64,000 nucleotides of DNA from Paenibacillus macerans (GTDB lineage: Bacteria; Bacillota; Bacilli; Paenibacillales; Paenibacillaceae), in the NCBI RefSeq assembly GCF_900454495.1, contig NZ_UGSI01000002.1, positions 1,337,001 to 1,401,000 on the forward strand. The letters run 5' to 3'. Made by a program: the position numbers and the translations under genes. A model generated the notes under the pieces. The model made no database searches, was not told the origin of the DNA, and saw only the letters and a program-made list of their open reading frames with translations. Shown here in pieces: positions 17,184-26,197 of this stretch (within the stretch, counting starts at the first letter, position 1; the number at the start of each line of letters is the position of its first letter).

Positions 17184-19271
17184 TTGCTTCAGAAGACCAA
17201 AGCGTATATGCCGATTCAAGAATTGATGGATAAATTCCATGTCTCCAAGCGCACCGTTTACTACGATATGGATAAAATCAATGACTGGCTGCGCGAAAGC
17301 GGGCTGGCCCCCGTCGAATACGTTCGCGGAACGGGGTTTCTGCTTCCCGACGCGTCGCGGACGCAGCTTCCGGCCAAAGCGCAAACCGTGCAGCCGCAGC
17401 AATACTATTTGTCCCGCAGCGAACGCAAAGCCTTGCTTTGTTTGCAGCTGATTTACCGGAGCGGGCCGATGTTTCTGCACGATATGGAAGAATTGCTGAA
17501 GGTTAGCCGGGGCACCGCCCATGCCGAACTGAAGCGGCTAAAAGCCGAACTTGCCGGATACGGGCTGACCCTCGAATTTGACCGTAAGCAGGGCTACTTG
17601 ATCCAAGGCAATGAAAAAGACCTCAGAGCCGCTATGTCTCATTTTCTGTTCGAGCTGCTGCCGTATGGCGACTGGAATAACCTCTCCGCGACCATTGACG
17701 GATTGATCCACGCGGACCTGTTCAAAAGACATTTCCCGGCATTCCGGGAAGAGCAGATGGCTTCGGTATACGGCACGATCGTTTCCGGCGAACAATTGAT
17801 CGGCATGGAGCTGACGGATGAGACGATCCTCCACCTGACGATCCGGCTCTGGCTTTCCGCCACCCGGCTCACGCAAGGCAACGCGGTCAAGATGGACAAA
17901 GAAGAAAAAGCGGCTTTACAGGAAACGCTTCAATACAAAGCAGCCGCGCAAATTGCCGAAAAGCTTGGGGAGCTTTTCTGTGTCGGCATTCCCGAAGATG
18001 AAATCTGCTACATTACCGTGTACCTGCTCGCCGCCAAGGTGAACCGGGTGGAGGTGGAGTCCGACACGCTGGAGGCCAAGCGGCTGCGCCAGGCGACAGA
18101 GGAGATGATCGGCCTTTTCGAAACAAACGGCTGCGTTTACTTCCAAGACCGGGAAGCGCTCAAGAAGCAATTGTTTCTGCATGTCAAATCGGTTTTTTAT
18201 CGGACCAAATACGGACTGAACATCGAGAATCCGCTGACGGAGACGATGATGAAGGAGTACCGGGAAGTGTACGAGTTAACCCAAAAATCGATTCCGCCGT
18301 TGGAAAAGGTATTCGAAAAACCGATCAGCCGGCACGAGATAGCTTACTTGTCGATGCACTTCGGCGGGTGGCTGCGGCGGGAGCAGGCCGAGCCCGTTCC
18401 GCGGAAAAGGGCGGCGGTCGTTTGCGTCAGCGGGATTTCGGCATCACGGATGCTAAAAAATCAGCTGGAGCAGCTGTTCCCCTCGATCGACCTAACCGCC
18501 GTTCTTTCGCTCCGCGAATACGAGAAGTTCAAGGGCAAGGTTGATTTTCTGTTTTCCACCGTGCCGCTGCCCGGGAGCCCGGTTCCGGTGTTTATCTTGA
18601 ACGCGATTATGAGCGATGCGGAGAAAGCGCATCTGCTGGGGCAAGTTGCCCCTTACCTTGAGCACAGAGCCGGGCAGCAGCCAGGGCTTTCCGCGCAAGC
18701 GATCGTCGAACTGGTTGGCAAACACGCAAAAATTACCGATAAGGAAGCATTGCTTGAGGATATACAACGTTATTTGACGGCGGCCAAAGGACCGCCGGCG
18801 CCGAAAGAATTCAAGCCAGCGCTGGGCGAGCTGTTGACTCCTGCGCGGATCACGATCCGGGAAGAAGTTTCCCACTGGCGGCTGGCGATCCGGGTGGCGG
18901 CCAAGCCTTTGCTGCAGGACGGCTCGATCACCGACAGGTATGTGCAGGCCATGATCGACAAGGTGAATCAATACGGCCCTTATATCGTCGCCGCGCCCGG
19001 TGTGGCCATCGCCCACGCCAGGCCGGAGGACGGGGCCGCCAGAGCTTCCATGGCGTTGCTGACCATCCGCAAAGGGGTGGCGTTCAGCAGCCAGGCCAGG
19101 CATCTCGTAAAACTGCTGGTCGTCGTTGTCGGAATGGATGGGGAATCCCATCTGAAGGCACTTTCGCAGCTGGTAAACATGCTCGTTGACGAACAGAACA
19201 GGCAGGTATTGGGGAATACTGATAAAAAAGCGGAAATCACCCGGATGATTTTACAATATTCCGCGACTTGA
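17184..19271 (+). CDS. BglG/MtlR-family PRD regulator with EIIB-like and EIIA domains
   Basis: The modules in order are an N-terminal HTH (residues 1-50), a second HTH (75-130), two PTS regulation domains (PRD1 around 200-285, PRD2 with FLHVKS and EIAYLSMHFGG around 320-395), an EIIB-like domain with VVCVSGISASRM near 410, and an EIIA domain with PGVAIAHARPEDG near 600-620. PTS phosphorylation of these His and Cys residues tunes activity, so it is the likely activator of the downstream PTS operon. The start is uncertain: TTG 17184 is used, but the frame is open back to an ATA at 17151, encoding LDERSSSILAL, which would complete the first helix. Confidence 0.88.
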   Translation: MLQKTKAYMPIQELMDKFHVSKRTVYYDMDKINDWLRESGLAPVEYVRGTGFLLPDASRTQLPAKAQTVQPQQYYLSRSERKALLCLQLIYRSGPMFLHDMEELLKVSRGTAHAELKRLKAELAGYGLTLEFDRKQGYLIQGNEKDLRAAMSHFLFELLPYGDWNNLSATIDGLIHADLFKRHFPAFREEQMASVYGTIVSGEQLIGMELTDETILHLTIRLWLSATRLTQGNAVKMDKEEKAALQETLQYKAAAQIAEKLGELFCVGIPEDEICYITVYLLAAKVNRVEVESDTLEAKRLRQATEEMIGLFETNGCVYFQDREALKKQLFLHVKSVFYRTKYGLNIENPLTETMMKEYREVYELTQKSIPPLEKVFEKPISRHEIAYLSMHFGGWLRREQAEPVPRKRAAVVCVSGISASRMLKNQLEQLFPSIDLTAVLSLREYEKFKGKVDFLFSTVPLPGSPVPVFILNAIMSDAEKAHLLGQVAPYLEHRAGQQPGLSAQAIVELVGKHAKITDKEALLEDIQRYLTAAKGPPAPKEFKPALGELLTPARITIREEVSHWRLAIRVAAKPLLQDGSITDRYVQAMIDKVNQYGPYIVAAPGVAIAHARPEDGAARASMALLTIRKGVAFSSQARHLVKLLVVVVGMDGESHLKALSQLVNMLVDEQNRQVLGNTDKKAEITRMILQYSAT

Positions 19272-19299
19272 TGGATAACCTAAGGAGGAGTTTTTGAAC

Positions 19300-19731
19300 A
19301 TGCATTTTATGGAAAAGGGCCTCATATCGCTTGATATCGAGGCAGAGGACGCGGAGCAGGCGATCCGCGCGGCCGGGCAGCTGCTGGTTGACAGCGGCGC
19401 TGCGGAAGGCAGCTACGTTGAGGCGATGGTGTCGGCATACCGCAATAACGGCCCGTATATCGTCATTGCGCCGCATATCGCTTTACCGCATGCCAAGGCG
19501 GAAAACGGCGTCCGGGAAGCTTCGGTTTCCTTCGTCCGGCTGCGGCGCCCGGTTGCGTTCGGGCATCCCGAGAACGATCCGGTGGAGCTTGTGTTCGCGC
19601 TCGGCTCTTCTTCCAGCTCGGACCACATTGCCTTGCTGCGCAGACTGACCACCCTGCTCAATGATCCGGCTAACGTAGAAGCGCTTAAAGAAGCCAAAAC
19701 CGCCGAGGAGATCGAGTCGATCATCCAATGA
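19300..19731 (+). CDS. PTS EIIA component, fructose/ascorbate (SgaA/UlaC) type
   Basis: The 143 aa EIIA domain carries its phosphorylation His in IALPHAKAENGVREASVSF. The N-terminal helix EDAEQAIRAAGQLLVDSGA and the C-terminal LKEAKTAEEIESII are typical of the PTS EIIA type 2 fold. AAGGAGGAG precedes ATG 19300; a TTG two codons upstream is possible. EIIA passes phosphate from HPr to the EIIB encoded next. It is similar to the C-terminal domain of the upstream regulator. Confidence 0.9.
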   Translation: MHFMEKGLISLDIEAEDAEQAIRAAGQLLVDSGAAEGSYVEAMVSAYRNNGPYIVIAPHIALPHAKAENGVREASVSFVRLRRPVAFGHPENDPVELVFALGSSSSSDHIALLRRLTTLLNDPANVEALKEAKTAEEIESIIQ

Positions 19732-19783
19732 TAACGACCGGAAGTCCGGCAGCGGAAGAAACTATATTACGGGAGGAATCAGC

Positions 19784-20047
19784 ATGAAAATTTTATGTGT
19801 TTGCGGGTTAGGACAAGGAACGAGTTTGATTTTGCGGATGAACGTGGAATCGGTTTTAAAAGAGATGGGCGTTCAGGCGGATGTGGAGCATACGGACGTA
19901 TCCACCGCTTCCGGCATGCCGGCCGATTACATTATCACCAGCAATGAGCTGGCGCAAAGCCTGCAAGGGCACGCGGGCAAAATCGTGATCGTCAACAATT
20001 ACTTTGATTTGAAGGAAATTGAACAAAACTTGAAAGAAGCCATGTAA
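19784..20047 (+). CDS. PTS EIIB component, ascorbate (SgaB/UlaB) type
   Basis: The 87 aa protein has the active Cys in MKILCVCGLGQGTSLILRM, a pattern characteristic of lactose/ascorbate-type EIIB. It would take phosphate from EIIA and phosphorylate the sugar passing through the EIIC encoded downstream. GGGAGGAATCAGC is the ribosome binding site. A structured leader (repeat family C) lies between this gene and EIIC. Confidence 0.92.
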   Translation: MKILCVCGLGQGTSLILRMNVESVLKEMGVQADVEHTDVSTASGMPADYIITSNELAQSLQGHAGKIVIVNNYFDLKEIEQNLKEAM

Positions 20048-20067
20048 AAATGAGCCTATGCTTCCGA

Positions 20068-20135
20068 AGCGAAGCGAGTTTTGTTCGAAGTTTGTAAGGA
20101 AGTAACGCTCACAAAACTTTTAGGGGGATGGCTCC
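20068..20135 (+). repeat. Repeat family C copy: hairpin leader holding the EIIC ribosome binding site
   Basis: GCGAGTTTTGTTCGAAGTTT pairs in part with CTCACAAAACTTT; AGTTTTGT and ACAAAACT are exact complements. A purine-rich ribosome binding site follows and the segment ends at the start codon of a membrane transport gene. A clearly related segment lies at 38164-38256 in front of the aquaporin gene. Shared words are AAGCGAGTTTT, CGAAGT, ACAAAACTT and an AGG-rich site followed by GGCTCCATGA or TGAGCCATGA. Confidence 0.6.
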
Positions 20136-21434
20136 ATGAACGTTATTTTTTGGATAGCCAACAATATTTTCGGAACGCCGGCGATTCTTCTTGGATTCAT
20201 CGTGCTAATCGGTCTGCTGCTGCAGAAAAAAACGACCAGCCAGGTAATCAGCGGCACGTTTAAAGCGGTGATCGGCTTTCTGATCATTTCGGCCGGCTCC
20301 GGCGTCATCGTCGGCGCGCTAAACGTGTTTGAACCGATGTGGAAGGAAGTTTTCGGTCTGCAATCGGTGAGCTTGGGCCAATTTCTCGGCCAGGAGGCGT
20401 TTAACGCCAAATTCGGCAGCTCCGTGACCATGGCGATGCTGCTCGGTTTTCTGATTAACGTGCTGCTGGCCCGGTTCACCAGGTTCAAATACATTTACCT
20501 GACCGGGCACATGATGTTCTGGACCGCCACCATTTTTGCCGGGATCGTCGTTCATACGGCGGGAGGAGCGGTCCCTCAATGGAAGCTTGTGCTTTTCCTG
20601 GCGGTTATCCTGGGGCTCTACTGGACGTTCCAGCCGGCGCTGACGCAGCCGTTTATGCGCAAAATCACCGGCAACGACAATATCGCCCTCGGCCACACCT
20701 CGGCTTCGGTTGCTTTGCTGGGCGCCTTGTTCGGCAAATGGTTCGGCAACAGAGAGAACGATTCGGAAAAAATCAAAGTGCCGAAAGGGCTTGAATTTCT
20801 GCGCGATTCCAACGTCATTACGGCGCTCAGCATGGGTGTCCTGTTCTTTATCGGCGCGATCATCATCTCCATAAAAAGGACGCCCGGGGCCCAAGAATTG
20901 ATCGCCAAGGCGGGAGAACAAAACTTCATCATGTACTCGATCATTCAGTCGCTCACGTTTGCCGGCGGGATTGCGATCGTGCTGCTGGGGGTACGGATGT
21001 TTATCGGGGAACTCGTTCCGGCGTTTAACGGGATCGCGACCAAAATCGTCCCCGGCGCCAAACCGGCGCTCGATTCTCCCGTCACCTATCCTTATGCGCC
21101 CAACGCGGTCATTCTCGGCTTTATCGGAGCGTTTGCCGGCGCGTTGATCTGGCTCGTTGTGCTTGGCAACACCGTGGCTTATATTTTTGTGCCGACGATG
21201 ATCGTTCTGTTCTTCCACGGCGCCACCGCGGGCGTGTTCGGCAACTCGACCGGCGGGGTGCGCGGCGCGCTGATGGCCGGATTTATCACGGCGACCATCG
21301 TCGCCTGGGGCCAATTCATCATGGTCCGCTATCTGATCTCCTCGACCGTACCGGACACGGCGATGTGGGCGGCCGATTCCGATATGTTCATTCTCGGACC
21401 GATCATTCGGCTGTTGGCCGGGCTGCTGTTCTAA
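20136..21434 (+). CDS. PTS EIIC component, ascorbate (UlaA/SgaT) family
   Basis: The 432 aa membrane protein has ten or more segments. It resembles UlaA: an N-terminal GTPAILLGFIVLIGLLLQKK, then TFKAVIGFLIISAGSGVIVG, and a second repeat with DSPVTYPYAPNAVILGFIG. The last two belong to the inverted-repeat core of this transporter family. It takes up a sugar or sugar acid with phosphorylation by EIIB. The lack of UlaG, UlaD, UlaE and UlaF and the presence of a phosphotriesterase-like and a creatininase-like enzyme argue that the substrate is not simply ascorbate. Confidence 0.92.
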   Translation: MNVIFWIANNIFGTPAILLGFIVLIGLLLQKKTTSQVISGTFKAVIGFLIISAGSGVIVGALNVFEPMWKEVFGLQSVSLGQFLGQEAFNAKFGSSVTMAMLLGFLINVLLARFTRFKYIYLTGHMMFWTATIFAGIVVHTAGGAVPQWKLVLFLAVILGLYWTFQPALTQPFMRKITGNDNIALGHTSASVALLGALFGKWFGNRENDSEKIKVPKGLEFLRDSNVITALSMGVLFFIGAIIISIKRTPGAQELIAKAGEQNFIMYSIIQSLTFAGGIAIVLLGVRMFIGELVPAFNGIATKIVPGAKPALDSPVTYPYAPNAVILGFIGAFAGALIWLVVLGNTVAYIFVPTMIVLFFHGATAGVFGNSTGGVRGALMAGFITATIVAWGQFIMVRYLISSTVPDTAMWAADSDMFILGPIIRLLAGLLF

Positions 21435-21462
21435 AGATTACAAATACAGGAGGAACATCACC

Positions 21463-22455
21463 ATGACTTTCGTACGAACGCTTGACGCGGATATCGCCCC
21501 GGAACAGATGGGGTTCACCTATTCCCACGAGCATATCGTGTGCCGCCCGGCCCATTGGTCGGAGCGCGGCGAGGACGACTTATTGCTGGACGATCCGGAA
21601 AAATCCAAACTCGATGTGCTCGATTTTAAAAAACACGGCGGCCAGACGATCGTCGACGCGACGGCGGTCGATTACGGCCGGGATGTGCCGGCGGTCCACC
21701 ATATTATGAAGGAAACCGGGGTGCGCATCATCGGTACCGCCGGCTTCAACAAAAGCTTTCTCTGGGACGCGAAGGTCAAAGACGAGCTGAAGCCGATCAT
21801 CGGGAGCTATGAGACCTACTATGAATGGATCGAGGCCAAAAGCATCAACGAGCTTACCGATTTTGTCGTCCGCGAGGTGGAGGAAGGGCTCGAGGGCACG
21901 CCGTTCAAAGCCGGCCAGGTTAAATTCGGCACGGGTTACAACCGGATTACGCCGCTGGAGGAAAAAACGCTGCGCGCCGTCGCCCGCGCCCATCATGAGA
22001 CCAAGGCACCGATCCATTCGCATACCGAGGTTGGCACGATGGGGCTGGAGCAAATCGAGCTTTTGCGCAGCGAAAACATAAACTTAAGCTACCTTAGCCT
22101 GGGCCATATGGACCGCAATCCGGACCCGTACTACCATGAGCAAATCGCCAAAACCGGCGCCTTCCTGTCCTTCGACGGCATCGCCAAAATCAAATACGCT
22201 CCCGAAAGCACGCGGATCAGCCTGATTCTCGAACTCGTCAAAAAAGGTTATGAGGACCAGATTCTGGTCAGCGGGGACACGGCCCGCAAAACCTACTACA
22301 AGCATTACGACTATGGGCCGGGGCTGGAATATATTATCGCCAAGTGGGTGCCGCGGTTTATTGATGAAGCCGACCGGGCCGGCTTTGACGGGCAGCAGCT
22401 GATCCATAAGTTTTTCGTGGCGAATCCGGCAAGATGTTTTGCCTTTAAAAAGTAG
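21463..22455 (+). CDS. Phosphotriesterase-family metal-dependent hydrolase
   Basis: The 330 aa TIM-barrel amidohydrolase keeps all metal ligands: H22 and H24 (SHEH), K154 (QVKFG, the Lys normally carboxylated), H187 (HSHTE), H215 (LGHMD) and D272 (SGDTARK). The family includes lactonases, phosphotriesterases and hydrolases of phosphorylated sugar lactones. In this operon it would act on the phosphorylated compound delivered by the PTS, probably opening a lactone or ester, in a role parallel to UlaG. AGGAGGAACATCACC is the ribosome binding site. Substrate is inference from context. Confidence 0.88.
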   Translation: MTFVRTLDADIAPEQMGFTYSHEHIVCRPAHWSERGEDDLLLDDPEKSKLDVLDFKKHGGQTIVDATAVDYGRDVPAVHHIMKETGVRIIGTAGFNKSFLWDAKVKDELKPIIGSYETYYEWIEAKSINELTDFVVREVEEGLEGTPFKAGQVKFGTGYNRITPLEEKTLRAVARAHHETKAPIHSHTEVGTMGLEQIELLRSENINLSYLSLGHMDRNPDPYYHEQIAKTGAFLSFDGIAKIKYAPESTRISLILELVKKGYEDQILVSGDTARKTYYKHYDYGPGLEYIIAKWVPRFIDEADRAGFDGQQLIHKFFVANPARCFAFKK

Positions 22456-22469
22456 GGGGGCGCGACAGG

Positions 22470-23216
22470 ATGATTTTTCAAGACGAAAACGCCTTCGACA
22501 TCGCGGAGAAAATCAAGCGCATGCCCTGCGCCATCCTGCCGATCGGGGCGGTAGAGGCGCATGGCCCCCATCTGCCTTTGGGCACGGACAATCTGCTGGC
22601 CGAGCGGCTCGCTCGCCGGCTGGCGGAGCGGACGGAGAGCTTCGTGCTCCCCACGCTTCCTTACGGCCAGGTGTGGAGCCTGCAAAATTTCCCCGGCAGC
22701 ATCAACGTCTCCAACGAAGCGCTGATCCGGATGCTGTATGACATCGGGGAAAGCCTGTACCGCCAGGGCCTGCGCATTTACGTGATGCTGAACGGGCATC
22801 TCGGCAACGCGGTGGCGCTGAAGGAGGCGGCCCGTCTGCTCTACAAAGATTACCCGGAGCTGAAAGTGTATTATTTCTTTTATCCCGGGTCAAAGCAGGC
22901 GATCGAGCGGGTGCGGGAAACCCCGGCTTCGCACGCTTCCTATTTTCACGCCTGCGAGCTGGAAACCTCGTATATGCTTTATTTGGCCGGCGAGTATGTG
23001 AACATGGACAAGGCGCTGAACGACGTTCCGAACATCGGGATCGAGGCCGATTGCACCCCGACGCCATGGGAGGAATTCACCGCGACGGCCGTGCTCGGCA
23101 ATGCGGCGATCGCCACCAAGGAAAAAGGCGAAGCGGTCATTGAAGCGACTTTGAACACGATGACGGCCATGATCGAGGGGGCCAAGCAGCGATTACAAAG
23201 CGGGAAGGAGCAGTGA
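22470..23216 (+). CDS. Creatininase-family amidohydrolase
   Basis: The 248 aa product shows the creatininase fold motifs LPIGAVEAHGPHLPLGTDN at residues about 22-40, with metal-binding Glu, His and Asp. MLNGHLGNAVALKEAA lies near 105 and the HACELETSYML stretch near 160, where a Glu is another ligand. The family hydrolyses cyclic amides and formamides (creatinine, FAPy, ArfB substrate). It starts 14 bp after the hydrolase gene and its stop abuts the next start. It suggests that the PTS substrate contains an amide or N-acyl group; the true reaction is unknown. Confidence 0.88.
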   Translation: MIFQDENAFDIAEKIKRMPCAILPIGAVEAHGPHLPLGTDNLLAERLARRLAERTESFVLPTLPYGQVWSLQNFPGSINVSNEALIRMLYDIGESLYRQGLRIYVMLNGHLGNAVALKEAARLLYKDYPELKVYYFFYPGSKQAIERVRETPASHASYFHACELETSYMLYLAGEYVNMDKALNDVPNIGIEADCTPTPWEEFTATAVLGNAAIATKEKGEAVIEATLNTMTAMIEGAKQRLQSGKEQ

Positions 23217-23957
23217 TTGCCGATGCTGCATACTTATTTTGACCATATCCGCCGCATTTTGCAGCAAGTCGAGGAGCGGGAGGCGGAGCAAATCGGCCAG
23301 GCAGCCCGCAGGACCGCGGAAACGATTATGGACGGCGGCATCATCCATCTATTTGGCTGCGGGCACTCGCATATTTTGACCGAGGAAGTGTTCTACCGGG
23401 CCGGCGGGCTGGTGCCGATTCACCCGATATTCGTGGAAAAGCTGATGCTGCATGAGGGAGCGGTCCGTTCCTCCGAGCTGGAACGCCAGAACGGGCTGGC
23501 CGAGGAGTTCATGCACGGGCAGGATATCCGGCCGGGCGAGGTGATGTTCGTGCTGTCGACCTCCGGCCGCAATCCGGTTCCGGTCGACGCGGCGCAAATC
23601 GCCAAGCAAAAGGGCGCGTTCACGATCGGCATCACTTCGCTGGAATATTCGCAAAGCCAGCCGTCCCGGCACGTGAGCGGCAAGCATTTGTTCAATTCCG
23701 TCGATCTCGTCATCGACAATTATTCGGTGAGGGGCGACGCCGTGCTGACCCACCCGGACTTGGCGACCCCGTTCACGCCGACTTCTACGGTGATCGGGGC
23801 GGCGATCCTCAACGGCATCTTCGCCGAGGCGATTCGCTATATGATCGAGCGGGGCTACGAGCCGCCCGTTTATTTAAGCGGCAATATCGACGGCGCCGAC
23901 GATCACAACCGGCGGCTGATCGAGCGCTACCGGAACAGAATCCCGCTGCTTTCCTAA
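23217..23957 (+). CDS. SIS-domain protein (UPF0309 type)
   Basis: The 246 aa protein has a single SIS domain: GGIIHLFGCGHSHILTEEVF, MFVLSTSGRNPVPVDAA and the dinucleotide-like TIGITS strand. SIS domains isomerise or bind phosphosugars. Members of this subgroup keep an N-terminal helix ending in AARRTAETIMDG. TTG 23217 is 6 nt after GGAG and directly follows the upstream TGA; ATG 23223 is an alternative. As last gene it may process a phosphosugar amine freed by the two hydrolases. A terminator follows. Confidence 0.88.
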   Translation: MPMLHTYFDHIRRILQQVEEREAEQIGQAARRTAETIMDGGIIHLFGCGHSHILTEEVFYRAGGLVPIHPIFVEKLMLHEGAVRSSELERQNGLAEEFMHGQDIRPGEVMFVLSTSGRNPVPVDAAQIAKQKGAFTIGITSLEYSQSQPSRHVSGKHLFNSVDLVIDNYSVRGDAVLTHPDLATPFTPTSTVIGAAILNGIFAEAIRYMIERGYEPPVYLSGNIDGADDHNRRLIERYRNRIPLLS

Positions 23958-23992
23958 GCGGGGATACACAGGACGCAAAATATCCTTTACCA

Positions 23993-24040
23993 AAGGGCTT
24001 GTTTCTACTTGATAGTTAAGTAGTCAAGCCTTTTCTTTGT
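23993..24040 (+). terminator. Rho-independent terminator of the PTS operon
   Basis: AAAGGGCTTG (23993-24002) pairs with CAAGCCTTTT (24026-24035), with an inner CTACTT/AAGTAG stem. A T-rich tail follows. Confidence 0.85.
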
Positions 24041-24107
24041 TATGGCTGCATTATTTGATAAAATGAAAGCGTTCAACCAGCTACTTGTAGTGTTAAGCTG
24101 AAAAATC

Positions 24108-24182
24108 CCCAGCCTTCAAAAATAGCGGAACGTTATGAAATGGGGATATCGCAGAAATAGCGACATTTTTTTTCCGTTAGTA
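24108..24182. repeat. Intergenic repeat family A, copy 3 (short)
   Basis: Two modules are visible: AATAGCGGAACGTTATGAAA and GAAATAGCGACATTTTTTTT with CCGTTAG. They match the first and last modules of the copies at 44061 and 53071, including the intervening GGGATATCGC. Confidence 0.65.
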
Positions 24183-24273
24183 CTCCCCCAAGTTTTTTCA
24201 ACAGGTAAGATAGCTCCAACTTTACTGTTTGTCGGTATTCTTAAAATTTATAATGAACCGCAGGTGAGCGAAG

Positions 24274-25215
24274 TTGATTATTAGCGCCAGCAGAAGAACG
24301 GATATCCCGGCCTTTTTCGGAGATTGGTTTATGCGCAGAATTGCCGAAGGGTATTTTCACCGGGTGAATCCGTTTAATTACAAGCAGGTATCGGCCTTTA
24401 GCTTATTGCCCGAAGATGTGGACGGCATGGTGTTTTGGACTAAAAATCCCAAACCGTTCATGAGGCACTTGCCACAATTGGACGATAAAGGCTACATGTA
24501 CTATTTTCAATACACACTAAATGATTACCCGGAAATTTTTGAGCCTAATTTGCCCCCCGCTGCGAGCCGCGTGGACTATTTCCGCGAGTTAAGCGAGCGG
24601 CTTGGGGCCAACCGGGTTATCTGGAGGTACGATCCGATCATCATCAGCAATGTCACCCCGGTGGGGTACCATTTTGAACGTATGGAACGTTTAGCCGCCC
24701 AACTGGAGGGGTACACCTATCGATTGGTGATAAGTTTTATGGATTATTACGGGAAAACGGTGGCGAGATTCAAGAAACTGCAGCAAAACCATGCGGTGTT
24801 ATGCACCGATATTACTTTGCCCGATTATAGAGAACAACTGGACGAATTTGCCGCAAACATAAGCCGCATTGGCGCCGCTCACGGTATTTCCGTGGAGACT
24901 TGCTCGGAAGCCGCCGATTTGGATCACTGCGGAATTCGTCACGGCAGCTGTATTGATGCCCGGCTCCTCTCGAACATCATCGGGCGGGATATAGCCTCTG
25001 TCAAAGATAAAAATCAGCGGGATACTTGTCTTTGCACCGCAGCGGTGGACGTGGGCATGTACAATACGTGCAGGTTTAACTGCCAGTACTGTTACGCGGT
25101 TCAAAGCGAAAATGCCGTAGCCAAAACTTTGCAAAATCATATCATCGACAGCCCGTCTCTAATTTATAAATACAGTGAGGATTTGAAAATTCACAACAAA
25201 AAGACGTCGAATTAA
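24274..25215 (+). CDS. DUF1848 protein, putative radical-SAM-like enzyme
   Basis: The 313 aa protein starts MIISASRRTDIPAFFGDWF, the hallmark of the DUF1848 family. It has VFWTKNPKPF and YYFQYTLNDYPEIFEP in the first half and C-terminal cysteines in DTCLCTAA and NTCRFNCQYCYA. The latter CxxxCxxC cluster suggests an Fe-S centre as in radical SAM proteins, although at the C-terminal end. Function is uncharacterised. TTG 24274 follows GGTGAGCGAAG. Transcribed alone, with no clear partner. Confidence 0.85.
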   Translation: MIISASRRTDIPAFFGDWFMRRIAEGYFHRVNPFNYKQVSAFSLLPEDVDGMVFWTKNPKPFMRHLPQLDDKGYMYYFQYTLNDYPEIFEPNLPPAASRVDYFRELSERLGANRVIWRYDPIIISNVTPVGYHFERMERLAAQLEGYTYRLVISFMDYYGKTVARFKKLQQNHAVLCTDITLPDYREQLDEFAANISRIGAAHGISVETCSEAADLDHCGIRHGSCIDARLLSNIIGRDIASVKDKNQRDTCLCTAAVDVGMYNTCRFNCQYCYAVQSENAVAKTLQNHIIDSPSLIYKYSEDLKIHNKKTSN

Positions 25216-25854
25216 GACTCAAGCTAATAATCAGTGCTCGACAGTCAAGCCGGCAACCAATCGCGGCAAGAAGTGTCGGAAGGGCGTTGAAGCTTGAGGG
25301 GCGTTGAAAGCTTGAGGACAGGGAAGGCCGGCGGGTTGGTCGGCAGATTAACACCCGCTGCCCGGACTCTTTGCACGATTATCCCGTTTGATCAGAAAGC
25401 AAAGAAGCAGATAAATTCAGGAGAATGAGATATATGTGTGAGAAGTAGATATGTTTGGGAGAAGAAGATATGTTCGAGATCTTTAGAAGGTTTAGGAGAA
25501 GGAGTAGGAGAAGTGAAGCAGACCTGACGGGAGGAATGGGGCAAGATGCTTCAGTCCCAAGGCTATATATGTACTCTTCATAAATAACCGCTTCATTTTT
25601 TCCTTATTCTCTTTTTTCTTTATCCCGTACACAGCCTTCCCACTGCCCTCTGAACGAAAGGGATAATTGTGCAAGGCAGCATGCAAGGACACAAAGACAC
25701 GAACGCTATAGACAGCCACCTCATCATGTCCAATAATGCGATGGAGGAATTGCCACAGCCTTTTCGCTTCCCGTATGGGGCGGAAGGGCTGTTATTTTTG
25801 CTGGAGTCCGTATTGGTGATATACAATATAAAAATACAGAAAGGAGATTTTGAA
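25216..25854. other. Non-coding stretch with purine-rich imperfect repeats
   Basis: Between 25420 and 25535 the plus strand is strongly purine-rich, with imperfect repeats of the form GAGAAG-TAGATATGTTTGGG and GAGAAG-AAGATATGTTCGAG. The rest carries no recognisable gene. A frame is open from 25669, but its first 62 codons look non-coding, since a good ribosome binding site lies just before 25855. Confidence 0.4.
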
Positions 25855-26163
25855 GTGATCATAGACGACCCGATTTTTGGCGAGCTCGAATTTAATTATA
25901 TTTGGTCAAAAGACATGACTATTGATTTTTTGGGGAAACAAACCGAAATAGCCCTTATAGTTGATGGAGATGAGGATGGTAAGTTTGGGGAAGAACAATA
26001 TGAGGTCTATACCTCGCTTATGCGTGACTGGGACAACATACAACACCGCGTGTTGCAGCCGATTTTGGACTATTACATAGAAAGAAGACAAGAGCTTGGT
26101 TATGATGTTGGATTTAATGAAGGTTACGTCATTGAAGTGGGATTCCAGGATGTGGTGATGTGA
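25855..26163 (+). CDS. DUF2004/DUF6985-like immunity-type protein, probably truncated
   Basis: GTG 25855 follows AAAGGAGATTTTGAA. The 102 aa product begins MIIDDPIFGELEFNYIWSK and continues with FLGKQTEIALIVDGDEDG and a helical region. This resembles the N-terminal half of small proteins that start with DPxFG, common in immunity clusters of Firmicutes. Such proteins are, from memory, longer, so the C-terminus seems to be missing. The family name is tentative. Confidence 0.5.
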   Translation: MIIDDPIFGELEFNYIWSKDMTIDFLGKQTEIALIVDGDEDGKFGEEQYEVYTSLMRDWDNIQHRVLQPILDYYIERRQELGYDVGFNEGYVIEVGFQDVVM

Positions 26164-26197
26164 AAGTTAGCATATTAAGAAAGAAGTTGTGATTCGG

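Noticed and set aside
25420..25535. Purine-rich repeats considered as a gene or regulatory array
   Set aside because: No frame with a ribosome binding site and no clear unit; only noted as low-complexity DNA.
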